This document shows, piece by piece, positions 36,436 through 47,900 of a stretch of DNA of 64,000 nt. Below the pieces are notes generated by a model, which was given only the letters and a program-made list of their open reading frames with translations, did not search any database and was not told the DNA's origin. The stretch lies in NCBI GenBank assembly GCA_030704615.1, contig CM060732.1, forward strand, positions 77,607,053 to 77,671,052, given 5' to 3'. Numbering within the stretch: the first letter of the stretch is position 1; each line of letters starts with the position of its first letter. Both the position numbers and the translations under genes were made by a program. The DNA comes from Takakia lepidozioides (taxonomy: Eukaryota; Streptophyta; Takakiopsida; Takakiales; Takakiaceae).

Positions 36436-37974
36436 TCATTTAAGCTTTGAAGGAAGAGTCCGGCGAATTAAAATAGGGCGCCACTTGTTGAGGCCATGTT
36501 TCCTGTACAGGAGAAAGGGGGAAGAAGGTAGGAATGCTACGAAAGAGACCTTCATTGGAGGTTTGATCTACTTGCGAAGAAGAGAAGGAGATACCTTGTG
36601 ACACATAAGCAGAAATCTGGCTCCCCTGGGCTTGTCTTTTTGAATCCGCCATTGGGGCGATGCACGTCAAACATCACCCTCATGTCTTGATCATTGTCCC
36701 TTGCATGTGGGTTGTAACCATTCCGAGACTGTGGCCCATGTCCATTTTGCATGGATATTGTTGGGGAAACTTGCAGAAGTAACTGCTCCCCTGAGGCAGA
36801 AAAGGCCCCTACATCACCTGCAAAAGCCACCAAATCTTCGCCATGAGCACATTGTGAAACTTGGAGCAATTGGATCTCCAGAATTAGGTCGAAGGTTGAC
36901 CCTGCCAATTGGGACTCTTGCTCACCTCTTCCATTGTCGTCTTGCAAGCTAGGTTGCCTGCCACCTGCTGCACTGTCAAACTCGAAATTCGTCAGCCTCA
37001 TTGAATCTTGACATGTTTCGTCACATGAATTGTCCCCCAACTGCGGAATCTCAATGAGATTTGTTTCCCCCAACCTGCCCTCCAAGTCCTGTAAATCTGA
37101 TATCTCAAGACTTGCCGCTACTGGTACACGATTCTTGGAAGAAACTGTCCAGGGAACATTATGGCGGCCCACAATGTATCCAAGTTTCTTCAAGTAGGAG
37201 TAGGCCTGGTAGGCAGCCCAGGAGCAGCCGTATGCATTAGATGCAAGAAGGCTGTAGGTGTCAAGCAAAGACATCACCTCTCTTTGCTCTCCTTCCCGCA
37301 TGATGAGGCTCCCTTGCTCTACCATGAACCTGTCCAAGGCAGATGGAATTCGTCCAATTATGTTTAGAACGTCCAAGTAGGCTTGTGCAGGACGGACAGT
37401 AAAATCATTCGGTGAGACGTAGGAAGAAAGGTATACCGCCGAATGTCACCTCACGCTGTCGGGTTGGGAGGGATGGTGAAGGAAAACCTGATGCGCTGAA
37501 GGTGTGGGGAAATGCACATCAACTTGGGAAAGCAAAAAGAGAGGAAAGGGAACTCACGCCGCCTCCTCGACGTGGGCAAGAAGAAGGCTGCTCCGCATGA
37601 CCCCTGTAGTGTTCCACAACTTCCCCTTCCTCACCACCACCTCTGCCATCCCTTTCTCTGCGTCCCACTGTGCCTCAGACACATGCTTCCTACACATCAA
37701 CAGAACATGGTTGAGATTCTCGATACAGTTCCACGCCAGGCTGCCAGCATATCGTAGGAAAATCATACTGCCACGCCATCCCAACCCACATGACACGCAA
37801 GCAAATACAATTGCAACATAACACGAACGATGTCCGCCCCCAGCTCTCTCACAATCCGTACCGAAATGGCAATCGAGCAGAAGAGACGCCATCGTAGTAG
37901 AGCGATTCTTCCAATCCATCGTCGTCTGAGAACTCGCTCTTGTCTCTCTCACTCCCGCTACTCTCACTACCCAT
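36436..37974 (-). CDS. tRNA-splicing endonuclease subunit SEN54-like
   Basis: Exons 37974-37862, 37689-37558, 37381-36595 and 36502-36436. SEN54 is a structural subunit of the nuclear SEN complex that removes tRNA introns. Exons 1-2 join as SARLPFR|KHVSEAQWDAEKGMAEVV, then KGKLWNTTGVMR. Exon 3 gives the hallmark of the SEN54 N-terminal domain, NAYGCSWAAYQAYSYLKKLGYIVGRHNVPW. Its end (MFDVHRPNGGFKKTSPGEPDFCLC) continues into exon 4, ending RRTLPSKLK. The start ATG at 37974 precedes MGSESSGSERDKSEF. The exon 1-2 and 3-4 junctions are in phase. The exon 2-3 junction is one base out by my reading (donor GCGGC|GTGAGT, acceptor CACAAG|CC), so a micro-exon, another junction or a small indel is needed there. 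Confidence 0.8.
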
Positions 37975-39002
37975 CTTTAAAATCAGCAAAACTCTGCCTG
38001 AAATCAGACTGCCATCAGCTGGCACAGAAAGAGGTGGAGATAGCAAGACAACGCAAAGGGGTAAAGGCAAATCAATCGTGTGCAGTTTTGTATAGAGCGC
38101 TATCATCCACATATTTGCAGATTCTAATAGTCTTTAAGGTTTTCTTTCCTTTCCATTCCACTCCAACGAGTCTAAGAATAACTTGGCCATGTTTTGCATG
38201 TCTGACTTGGTAGCATCTTTTTCCATGTTGAACATTTGTCTGTGATCTTTGCAAATCTCTGCATCCCTGAGCTCTTGAAATCTTTGACAGAATTGGTTTA
38301 CTACTACACATAGAAGTTGTCGCATGTTGAGGGAGAGGACTGAGATGGAGTCCCAAATGCAGCTCAAGCACAAGGACGAGAACTCTGGAGAAACAAGAAA
38401 TGGTTTGCTGTCTATAGTGGATATGATATCTTGTTACCAATTCATGCTACCAATTGTGAGTTTCTCTGGAGATTGTGTGAAGTGTGAACAACTCGAAATC
38501 GCCTGGAGTGCGGGTGCACGCCGTGAGAAGAGAGTAATGAAGAAAATTGAAGGAGCCCTCATGGAAACAAGACAACAGGCTTGTCAGAGGAGATGTGGAA
38601 GAAAATGCTGGAAGACTCTAGAGGGGTTAGTATCCAACATGCAGTGAGTGTCTCTTCTACTCCAAAGTACTTCCTATTACAACCACCAAAAAACATGATG
38701 TTATTGTGCCTTTTCCCCTGATGCAAGTTGGAGTAGAAGCCTCAGCTTGTTACTGGTACTTTACTGGGATGCACCTCATGACCCTGGAGTAATGCAAGTC
38801 TGCAGAGACTTTGCTCCACGGGGCCCCTGACAGCGCTTTTGCTCCCACTTACAACGTCAAAATACTAGTGCACCTCTACAATAGAGCCCTGCAACACTAT
38901 TAGACAGATAAACTGGGGAATGAAGCCAGTGATGTCTACCTCTCCCTCCCTATCCTCCTTCCATTCCCTTGGTCTCATAGCACCAGTATGATGCCTACCA
39001 TG
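37975..39002. other. Intergenic, unassigned frames
   Basis: SEN54-like 5' flank and spacer. Frames at 38,134-38,373 (minus) and 38,324-38,647 (plus) overlap. Neither has a domain I recognise; the minus one (QFCQRFQELRDAEICKDH...) has plausible composition and may be an exon of something unrecognised. Confidence 0.3.
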
Positions 39003-39462
39003 CAGGTAGCGTACCTTTGAACAGCAAACAGAAAGGAGAGAGGAAAGCGGGATTGCAAATGCCCGTTGTGTGGGCAACCTGAAGACCATATTCACTTCCT
39101 GATTCATTGTCCTGGGTACTCTCACCAGAGAGATTTGAAGAGAGACACATTGAAGGAGACATCCTCATGGAATCGACACTCTACCTCTGTTTACCAACTT
39201 TGAAAGTCTCAAGGCTGACCCGAAAGCCCAGGCTCTTTTGGGGCCTAGTTATTGGGCAAACCACACACAGCAGATTGATGCTTGTGTAAAGGGATTTCTA
39301 GAGGATATCTGGAAAACTCAGATCAATTGTCTGTTCCAAGGTAAGTCCTACTACAGGTGTCAGCCCCTGACAAAGGTAGTTTCTGTCCCTTTGTGTTCCG
39401 CTCAAACTGAGCGTGGGGTCAATGGCCACAAGGCTACGGCAAACAATGTCTTATGAGTACAT
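39003..39462 (+). mobile_element. 5'-truncated LINE copy
   Basis: Matches the last roughly 450 bp of the 44-49 kb LINE: TACCTTTGAACAGCAAAC, the CPLCGQ zinc-tail coding segment, GGGCAAACCACACACAGCAG, and the 3' end ...GGCTACGGCAAACAATGTC TTATGAGTACA. The coding frame is broken by a deletion after the zinc segment. The truncation point is about 39,003. 5' truncation is typical of target-primed reverse transcription. Confidence 0.85.
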
Positions 39463-40169
39463 TCTACAGCACCACTGTGATTAGAGTAACTATCACTTAA
39501 CCATGCACTAGACTGCACATTCTGTGGAAAGTGATTGCTAGGATATTATTGTAGTAATCACTAGGGGATAGTTGCCACACAATGAGGTGAGCTCATTTAG
39601 GTTCGTGAAGCCAAACATCTGGCTTGCATCAAACAAACAGGTGATAAGGGACCTGATCATTGTGGCATCATTCAAGTACTATGCTAGAATGCCCTAATAT
39701 GCTCTTGTAATTACATGGACAACTGACTCTGCTTCACACAATACACAAGGCTGCTGGAGATGGAGCAGTCAATGGAAGACATAAAAGCTTTTATTAGAAC
39801 ATAGGAGGAAGAAAGGGATGGCACCTATTGCTACTCATCTGATGCAGATAGCAAATCCAAAATCTTATTGTAAATGTGTATCCATGGTTGTGTTAAAACT
39901 CTTCCTTGAAACTTGTTCACCGGTTTGGCCACAGTGATGCTAGAATGACATTCACACCGATAAGGACAACGCGAACTTGCAAAGACTTTTGTTTACTGAA
40001 ACGACCATAATTTAATGAACACCAGCGAAGCAACAAAGGGATCATCACATCAATTGCTACATCCCTGGTAGGATCATAAAAACCTAAAAGCTTTGTTTTT
40101 TCTTTTTTATCTTACAAAGCAAAGTAGATCCGCTTGATGCCCCCTCCTATGAGTCTTGTATGGCATACC
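39463..40169. other. Intergenic
   Basis: No gene, repeat or regulatory motif is supported. It may include the 3' UTR of the F-box gene. Confidence 0.4.
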
Positions 40170-40586
40170 CTAAGACCTAACATACGTCAGCTTTATCGAT
40201 TTGTTGTACCTCTGTACTGTTGCCAATATAGAGCGGAGAAGTATGGGCCGCATGAATGTTTCCACAAAACCCTTGGGGAATTTGTGATAGCCTCCTAAGA
40301 AAGTCCAATGCCATCCAGTACTCAGGGTGCACGCAAAACGAACAACGCTAGAGGTAGGTAAATGCTGCAACACTCTCTCCTTCAGCTCTAGTGGTAATTG
40401 ACTCCACAGACCTTGAAATTCTTCTTCCGTGCTCTGCTCCTGCAGCGGGTGCATGCCACCAACACAATCCATCGGATCATCGTCTTGATTTGACAAACAA
40501 ATTCTTGACATTTCGTCCGCAATGGCACGGCCACGGTGCCTCTTGCGAGCTCTAACCGAAGGTAGAACCTTCACTCTCTTCTTCAT
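40170..40586 (-). CDS. Short F-box protein
   Basis: A 138-residue single-exon frame. An F-box lies at about residues 56-83 (LWSQLPLELKERVLQHLPTSSVVRF), the motif that binds SKP1 in SCF ubiquitin ligases. The N-terminus is basic (MKKRVKVLPSVRARKRHRGR). After the F-box the usual VCKxW is replaced by ACTLSTGWHW. There is no kelch or LRR substrate domain; the protein ends about 55 residues later. A strong acceptor (TGTTTTCGCAG|C) sits directly before the ATG, so the start is probably in the second exon after a 5' UTR intron. It may be a truncated or decaying F-box gene, since a LINE fragment lies 0.7 kb downstream, or a real short family. Confidence 0.55.
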   Translation of the reverse strand: MKKRVKVLPSVRARKRHRGRAIADEMSRICLSNQDDDPMDCVGGMHPLQEQSTEEEFQGLWSQLPLELKERVLQHLPTSSVVRFACTLSTGWHWTFLGGYHKFPKGFVETFMRPILLRSILATVQRYNKSIKLTYVRS

Positions 40587-41534
40587 GCTGCGAAAACACA
40601 AACAGACTTACCGAAATGAACAAGAAGTACTACGACACCTACCGCACAGAAAACCCGGAGCATCATTGCCAGAGGAACACAATTTCACGCAAAGCCTTCT
40701 TATTTGGTTTGGATCACTCAAGCCACAACTTCCACGAAACGAACAGGGAGCCCTACCCCATACAAATATTCATCAACCGATGTAAAACGGAAATTCCCGT
40801 AAACACAGACACAAAAATTCTCGAAATTATCACAGCAAACAAGAGAGACACAGAGAAAGAGAGACGCCTTACTCGACAGAAAGCTGTAAAACCTCAGCCG
40901 ATGAATCATACAAGTTCGCAGCGCCAAAAAAACAGCAGCAACAGATCTCGCAAACAACATTCCGTTCAGAGATAATACAAGCAATTGACATGCAAAAAGC
41001 CCCAAAGAGCTAATCGCAGCACCCTCTTCTCCAAGAACGCTCTGCACAAGCCGAAACGAGCTAGCAAGCGCAGAGACCATGGAAGCTCGTCTCGGCCGCT
41101 CAGAAGCGCTTGCCACGTGCCCGTATCTCAACCGTTATGATCACATATCGACGGTTAAAATTCCACGTCGAAAGAAAGAGAGAACACAAAGGAAAATACG
41201 CGTTTTTCCTGCAGTGTCTCGAGAAGCATCTCAACCGTAAATATTATAGTCTTCCAAAGGCTAAGATCTTGTATAATCTCAGTAATATCCGACGGCTAAT
41301 GTTATTCGTAGTAAGTCCTTTTGAGTTTCACTCGTAATCTTTTCGCTAAAGAAAGTACTTTTGTTCCTCAGTCCAGATTGAGAGAAGTGGAAGAAAATAT
41401 CTGCCCGTGTATAAAGCATATAACTATAGATCCTCATTGTTGATCAGCTCCGAGATTCGAGCTTCAGACCTCTCGTAGTGAAAGAGAGCCGCTCGATCAC
41501 CGCAGACTTGTGTCCGAGACCGCGCGGTGACCGC

Positions 41535-41535
<1 letters not shown>
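40587..41535. other. Intergenic, divergent promoter region
   Basis: Lies between the minus-strand F-box gene and the plus-strand eEF1B beta gene, so it should hold both promoters. I found no confident TATA box. Frames on both strands have no domains. Confidence 0.4.
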
Positions 41536-41594
<59 letters not shown>

Positions 41595-41600
41595 AGAAGA
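41536..41600. repeat. (GA)n-(GAAA)n microsatellite in eEF1B leader
   Basis: A GA run followed by AAAG/GAAA tetranucleotides, 45-110 bp upstream of the eEF1B beta start. Purine/pyrimidine tracts of this kind are common in plant leaders and core promoters. Confidence 0.9.
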
Positions 41601-41644
41601 GGGTGCCCCTCTTCCGCAGCCGCCACCGTGAGCTTTGAGCAGCC

Positions 41645-42388
41645 ATGACTGGATTGCTGGCGATGGCGGTGAGCTTCGACGATCTGTCTACAGAGGGAGG
41701 GTTGAAGCAACTGGACCAGTATATGCTTACCCGCAGCTACATATCGGGGTTTCAAGCTTCACGGGATGATTTGAAGGTTTACAGCTCTCTGGCAGGGGCT
41801 CCAGGAGCGGAGTATCCTCATGTGGCTCGCTGGTACTCGCATATCAGCAATTTGCTGGGATCCAGGTTTCCTGGGGAAGGTGTGGGTGTGCATGTCGGAG
41901 GTGGGAGTGTGGCTAGCCGGGAGTTGCCGGCTGCGCCTGCAGCGAAAGCCCCGGTTCCTGTGGAGGAGAAGCCCAAGGCTGCAACAAATGGTGCTGCTGA
42001 GGAAGACGATGACGATGACTTGGATCTGTTTGGAGAAGAGACGGAGGAGGAGAAGGCGGCCGCAGCAGAGCGGGAGGCGGCCAAGGCGAAGAGTGGGAAG
42101 AAGAAGGTGATCGGGAAGTCGTCTGTGCTCATGGATGTTAAGCCGTGGGACGATGAGACAGACATGAAGAAGCTGGAGGAATATGTGCGTGCTGTCAGCA
42201 TGCCTGGTCTTCTGTGGGGCGCTTCCAAACTTGTGGCTGTCGGCTATGGCATCAAGAAGTTGCAGATCATGATGACTATCGAGGACGACCTTGTCTCTCC
42301 GGATAACATTATCGAAGATTATCTCACAGTGGAGCCAGCCAGCGAATGTATTCAAAGTTGTGACATTGTGGCCTTCAACAAGATCTAG
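41645..42388 (+). CDS. Translation elongation factor eEF1B beta, intronless
   Basis: A complete 247-residue frame in one exon. The protein is the guanine-nucleotide exchange subunit that recycles eEF1A-GDP in translation. The N-terminal third is the helical GST-C-like region (LSTEGGLKQLDQYMLTRSYI; ARWYSHISNLLG). A Pro/Ala/Lys linker follows, then the acidic stretch EEDDDDDLDLFGEETEEE that precedes the exchange domain in this family. The C-terminal domain is intact: SSVLMDVKPWDDETDM, GLLWGASKLVAVGYGIKKLQ, and the invariant-type end CDIVAFNKI. The family often starts MAV, so the second in-frame ATG (41,663) is an alternative. Flowering-plant homologues usually have several introns, so the single exon is notable. 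No poly(A) tract is seen downstream. Confidence 0.93.
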   Translation: MTGLLAMAVSFDDLSTEGGLKQLDQYMLTRSYISGFQASRDDLKVYSSLAGAPGAEYPHVARWYSHISNLLGSRFPGEGVGVHVGGGSVASRELPAAPAAKAPVPVEEKPKAATNGAAEEDDDDDLDLFGEETEEEKAAAAEREAAKAKSGKKKVIGKSSVLMDVKPWDDETDMKKLEEYVRAVSMPGLLWGASKLVAVGYGIKKLQIMMTIEDDLVSPDNIIEDYLTVEPASECIQSCDIVAFNKI

Positions 42389-44399
42389 GCCTGAAGATTG
42401 TAAGATGCCCAGGGGAGAGATTGTCAAGATACTTCTAATTTTGTGTTTGCTTCAGGATTGCTCCAGGAGCTCTGATTAGAAGAACCTGGTATGAGGAAAT
42501 GTCTGCCGCAGCCCACGTCTGTAGGCAGACAATATGCAATTTATTTCATTCAGTTTTGTTGATTTGAGTAAACTTGTCTCATTGTCAGCTCTAAGAAAGG
42601 CATGTTGGGGTACCATGTTGTGGGTATCTTCAGTTTTCCCCCTGGGCTGTTGTAAGCATGTTGTCCTGCTCCTTCTCCACGCCAGACCAAGCAATCTCCC
42701 CCTTCGTTTCTACTCCCTGGCTGCGTGATGCATCTGTGAGTGGGGTCTGTTGACACATTTGATTCAGGGAGATTTTCATTTAATGTTTCCATCTCGGTCC
42801 GGGAGCTCCATGAATATTTCCTCTAGAATGTTGCCTGGGTTTCCAGTCTTCCATTCGTTTAGAGTCTGAGAAATGTTCAGATTTTGGAAGCAATTGTCTC
42901 TCTACACTTGCACTGCAGATGGTTGGGGTATGGAGCATGAAGTGTTCTGCAAATGGTGGTGAAATGTTACCAGAGTTGATTGTTGTCTCAATGGAATTTG
43001 TTCACTGTTGACCTTGGTGAATGCCTGTCTATGGAAATTTGGCCGAGGATGCATTGCATGCTTGTTTCCATCGCCCAGTTGCTATGCAATGAAGGTCTTG
43101 CTCAGACCTCCCGTCTCTAATGTCTGTGTCCCTCTGCACAGCCCAAAAGGGACATAGGCATGTTGGTCTGATACAGGAGGAAGGGGGATTTCTATCTAAA
43201 GGTTATCTATCTATCATGGCTCTTCCACATTCTGATCTGGCTCATGGGGCAGGACAGCAAGAGGTTGATCACACAGTTGTCAGAAGATACATGCACAATT
43301 GGCAAGAGTGCCTGCCATATTCGGAGTTGCAATTCTACAAACACATCCTCGTCACACACAAATTCGAAGTAACATCTGAAGCAACTAAGTGAGGACATGT
43401 TACAGAGTTTTATTGTCGAAAATTGTGGTATGAAGAGGCAGGGTAGGCCACACGAAATTGTTACAGTGAACATGTAGAGCTCGGCCTTGGCTCCAGATAG
43501 ATCACAGAAGCCAAAGCCTCAAGTGATTGACTGACTAAACTTAGAGATGAGAACAGGGGTTGCCCCAAGCAATATATAAGGAGGTTCAAGAACTACGTTG
43601 TTGCAGCTGGGTCAGCTTGTTAGTAAAATTTGTCTGAAGTCCTAAAGGCAATAAGACAGGTGATTGGTTGGTTTAAGATGCTGAGCACTGACCTTGCCTG
43701 CCTGCCTGTTTCTCTTCTCCATTCACAGATGGATTTCAAGCACTGGCCATCTACTACGATGCCTCAAGAACCCAGAGTGCAAACTGTACACCCGAAGTTG
43801 TCTCACTATCAAGGAAGGCTACAATAGATGTACAGGTATCTAGCAAGAAAGTTGGGAAGGGTCCAGGCTACTTTGCTCCCACCTCCAGCAAGACCCATGA
43901 TCCCCGTTCCACATTGGTTTCCAGCAAGTGCCCATCATCTCTGCCACAGCACTGAGGGGAAAAACCTCTCCTACAAGGCTGCTGGCCATGTGTCCTCAAC
44001 CTTTCAGTCAGGGTGTATGTGAAGGTGGACCAACCACAGTTAGCCATAAAAGGAAGTCGTTCCATGGGCTACAGCTACCAGTTAGCTGTGCGTGTCCTCC
44101 GCAACATCTTAGGCTTAGAGGCCATTTGTTGGCCCACGGATTTCATCATCTCGATATTCTGCACAGCAACCACCAGGGTTAGTCAAAGACAGAAGATTGA
44201 CAGTGGCATAGACGGAAAGTGGTCTACATTTTATGGTATTGCACACTGGCATTGAGTACCTTCCCTGGAAGAGTACGTTGGAGTGAGCTATCAACCTCTC
44301 TCTACATCACCTACATCATCTCCCTGTCCTCTAGGAAGCCTATTGACATTGGGTGGACTTGAACGGGAGTACATTAATGTCTCTGTGACTAAATGCCGG
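42389..44399. other. 3' flank of eEF1B beta / intergenic
   Basis: No supported gene. It probably includes the eEF1B beta 3' UTR. A plus-strand frame at about 44,013-44,255 (VKVDQPQLAIKGSRSMGYSYQ) has plausible composition but no family I recognise. Confidence 0.35.
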
Positions 44400-44640
44400 C
44401 CTTGTGACCTTGTGTTCTTGTTTGTTTCAACCTGAAGCGCTTTGCTTCAGGTAAGGTAGTGCATTGGATTTAGTTGGAAAGCTTGGGGCCTTTCCCTCTT
44501 TAGAATATGCCTACACGGGCCATTCCCTGCAACTCCCTGGAGTGTGATCTCTGAATGGTAACAAGCGGACTCCTACCGCTTGGGGGCAGCCCCTCCGCCC
44601 AAATTGGGCAGTCATATGCTCTGTCTAGCATACTCGGCAC

Positions 44641-44967
44641 TTGGGCTCGGGTTGGTTCCTGTGCTTAAACTTATGGCCTGCGAAAACAATCAAAAATTTA
44701 GCTCCTATCAACATCAACACTCCTCAGGGTGATCCCTGGGAATTGGTTACTTATGCCAAATCTAGGGCTTCATGTGTAGTTTTTGGGGTGAATCCCAGGA
44801 TGGACAATGTGTCCTTTAAAACTACATGCTCTAGCTTAGGCTTGGATTTCATGGCTAATGGTACCATCTCGAGACTTGATAACAGGGGTACGTTGAAGGT
44901 TGCAATGACCAAAGTGCTTCTAATAGAGTCCCGCATCAATTCAATCTCAAAGAAGTTCGTCCCTTGA
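44641..44967 (+). CDS. LINE upstream frame (ORF1-like)
   Basis: A 108-codon frame directly before the main ORF. Its TGA (44,965-44,967) falls where the next frame opens. It has no zinc knuckle or coiled coil that I can see, so the ORF1 label rests on position alone. It may be the 3' part of a longer, degraded ORF1. Confidence 0.4.
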   Translation: MGSGWFLCLNLWPAKTIKNLAPININTPQGDPWELVTYAKSRASCVVFGVNPRMDNVSFKTTCSSLGLDFMANGTISRLDNRGTLKVAMTKVLLIESRINSISKKFVP

Positions 44968-47900
44968 CTGGCTGGAGAGCGGTCTTAGACATTGGTGATT
45001 CAATGGGGCGCTCTAGGAAGACAACCAAGGGCAACAACTTCAACTTGAGAGTTTCTAATCGGTTTGATGCTCTGGATGAGGTTGAATCCAAACAGCCAGA
45101 AGGACAAGATGCCCCTAAGTGTACGGAACCTGAACGTCCTGAATCTGAAGGATTTGGTACTCTGAATGGTTTACCAATCCTCAAGGTTTACACAAGACGA
45201 ACAAATTCTATACACGGGGTAATTGTCCCCAAGCCGTCAGATGGACAATCTGTCCCTAAGTGTGCAGAGCCTGAACGTCGTGTAACTGAAGGATTTGGTA
45301 CTCTAAATGGTTTACCAATCCTCAAAGTCTACACAAGACGAGCAAAATCTATACACGGGGTAATTGTCCCCAAGCAGTCTGACGGACAATCTGCCCCTAT
45401 GTGTGCGGAGCCTGTGCGTCGTGTAACTGAAAGATTTGGTACCCTGAATGATTTACCAATTCTCAAAGTTTACACAAGACGAGCAAAATCTACACATGGG
45501 GTAACTGTCCCCCCTTTGCAGAACGGTTGGCCGTCCAGGAGCAATCACAAGCTACCTAGACGACAAACAATTCACACGCAAAGGGCTGGCTTGCGGCTGG
45601 CCACTTTCAACTTCTCAGGGTTGACCAACCAAAGGAAACAACTTGAAGTGGGACAAGTTCTTCGGACTAATGATATTCATATCTGTGCTGGGCAAGAAAC
45701 ATGGGAAACGTCGGATAAACTGGTTGGAGATGTCATTGGTTATAAACGGGCAGGTAAGATGTGTACTCTCAAGGCAGCCTCTGCCAAACGCGGTCAAAAA
45801 GGGGTCGGATTCTTTGTCCGTGATTTCTTGTTTGACAATTGTGAAATTATCAACAAGGGTTTGAGGTACGAGCATAGTATCTGGCTAAAACTGAATTTGA
45901 AGGGCGGCATGAGTACAAAGGACCTCTTTGTTGGTTGTGTTTACATGCCCACAGAGGGGACCCTTAGTGCTGACGCAGACAAGGCCTTCGAAGATGTAAA
46001 GCTGGACTGTGCTTCGTTCCTTGCCAAAGGTCAGGTGGTACTATTGGGGGACTGCAATGCCCGGGTGGGCAAAGGGATCCATCAGGACGATATCATTGGA
46101 CCTTTTGGTGAGGACGAGCTGAATTCTAATGGCAGACGGTTAATTAACTGTCTAGAAGAGCTTCAGCTTTTGACCTTGAATAACAGGACAAGAGGTGACC
46201 AAGTGCAGTGGACTCGTGAGAAATCCCAAACTGGGGAACGTTCCATTGTGGACTATATCATAATGGACAAAATTTTGTTCCCCCAGTGTGCCAATGTGTT
46301 GATCGACAGAACTGATATTGGTACCTCTGACCACTTCCTGGTTTGGACTGAGATCAAAAGGTGTTTTCCCACCACCAAGAGATCTGTGAAACGTTCGATT
46401 CGGAAGTGGCGCATAGAAAAATTCCACAATGAGGAGGTCAAGGCTGAGTACGTCCAGGCCTTGCAAGAGGCTCTCCCTCATTTTGTCCAATCACTCCAAG
46501 AACTTCAGTCACGCTCTGTTAACGCAAGAAATGAAGTCGAAAGAGCAGTGGACTCTTGGGAGAGTTTCGTTTCCTCCGTGGCTGACAAGATCATTGGGAG
46601 GAAACTAATTGTCTGCGGTAGAGCAGTTAATTGGTGGACTAATGAGATTAAACTCAAGATAGCTGAGAGACGAGCCCTCTATAAAGAGTGCTGCCATTTG
46701 GAAACCAACAGAGAATTGTGGGCGAGGTACTACCAGCTCCGTAAAGATATCAATCAGCTTGTTAGGTCTCAGAAGAAATTATACTGGGACAAGTTATACA
46801 GTGAAATAAACTCAAACCACCATGGTGGTAATGACAAGAAATTCTGGTTGGCCCTTCAACGTTTGTACAAGCCGAAAAACGGTCAGCAAGTACAAGCGCT
46901 GAAGACTACTAAAGGTGCAGTGGTGACTTCATCGGTTGACATTGTCAAAACCTTTGAAACTCACTACAGTATCCTTGGCAGAACTTCTAGGTCTAACAGT
47001 GAGGGGTCTTCTGCTGAATGGAGGGACACAGTTGGAAAAACTGTTCCTATGATTCAAAACAGCCCTGATGAACTGGAGTATATTTCAATGGCTTATAATG
47101 CTCCCATTAGTTCTTCTGAGATTGTGGAAGCAATTGAACATTTAAATGGATATAAAGCTGGTGGACCTGATGGTATTGTCAACGAGCTTATCAAGCACGG
47201 TGGCGGTCCCATGATAGAGGCCCTAGTTCTCCTCTTCAACCTTATCTGGAAGACTGAAATGATCCCCTTTTGCTGGCGACAGGGGGTCATTGTCAATCTA
47301 TACAAGAAGGGTGACAGAGAAGAACCGGGGTACTACCGTGGCATCACGCTCCTCAATGCTGTTGGCAAGACATTCTGCAGAGTTATAAGTACTCGTCTCG
47401 AGGTTGATCTGGAGTCTAGAGGTTGTTTCCACGAAGGCCAAGCTGGCTTTCGGCGAAACAGGGGCTGTGTGGATCATATCTTCACTCTAAGCCAGATTAT
47501 CCAGGGAAGGAAAAAAGAAGGGAAACCCACTTATGTCTTTTTCCTGGATGTCAAAAAGGCTTATGACACAGTGTGGAGAGATGGCCTATGGTTCCGCCTC
47601 TGGTCTTGTGGGATCAAGGGAAAGATGTGGAGAGTTGTCCACAACTTGTATGCTCACACCAAAAGCTGTGTCACTGTTAACGGACAGAAGTCCAACTTCT
47701 TTGACATAGACCAAGGTGTAGCTCAAGGATGTACTCTCTCCCCTCTGCTCTTCAATGTTTTCATCAATCAACTCCTCAAGGATGTGGAAAGTGAGGGATT
47801 TGGGTTAAGGGTGGGTGATACCACCATACCAGCCCTTATGTTTGCGGATGACTTCGCAGGCATAGGGGAGACTCCAACCAATCTCCAGGAGTTGATTGAT

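Noticed and set aside
41759-42427. A 222-codon frame antisense to eEF1B beta
   Set aside because: It is a shadow of the real plus-strand gene, arising from its codon composition, with no domain of its own.
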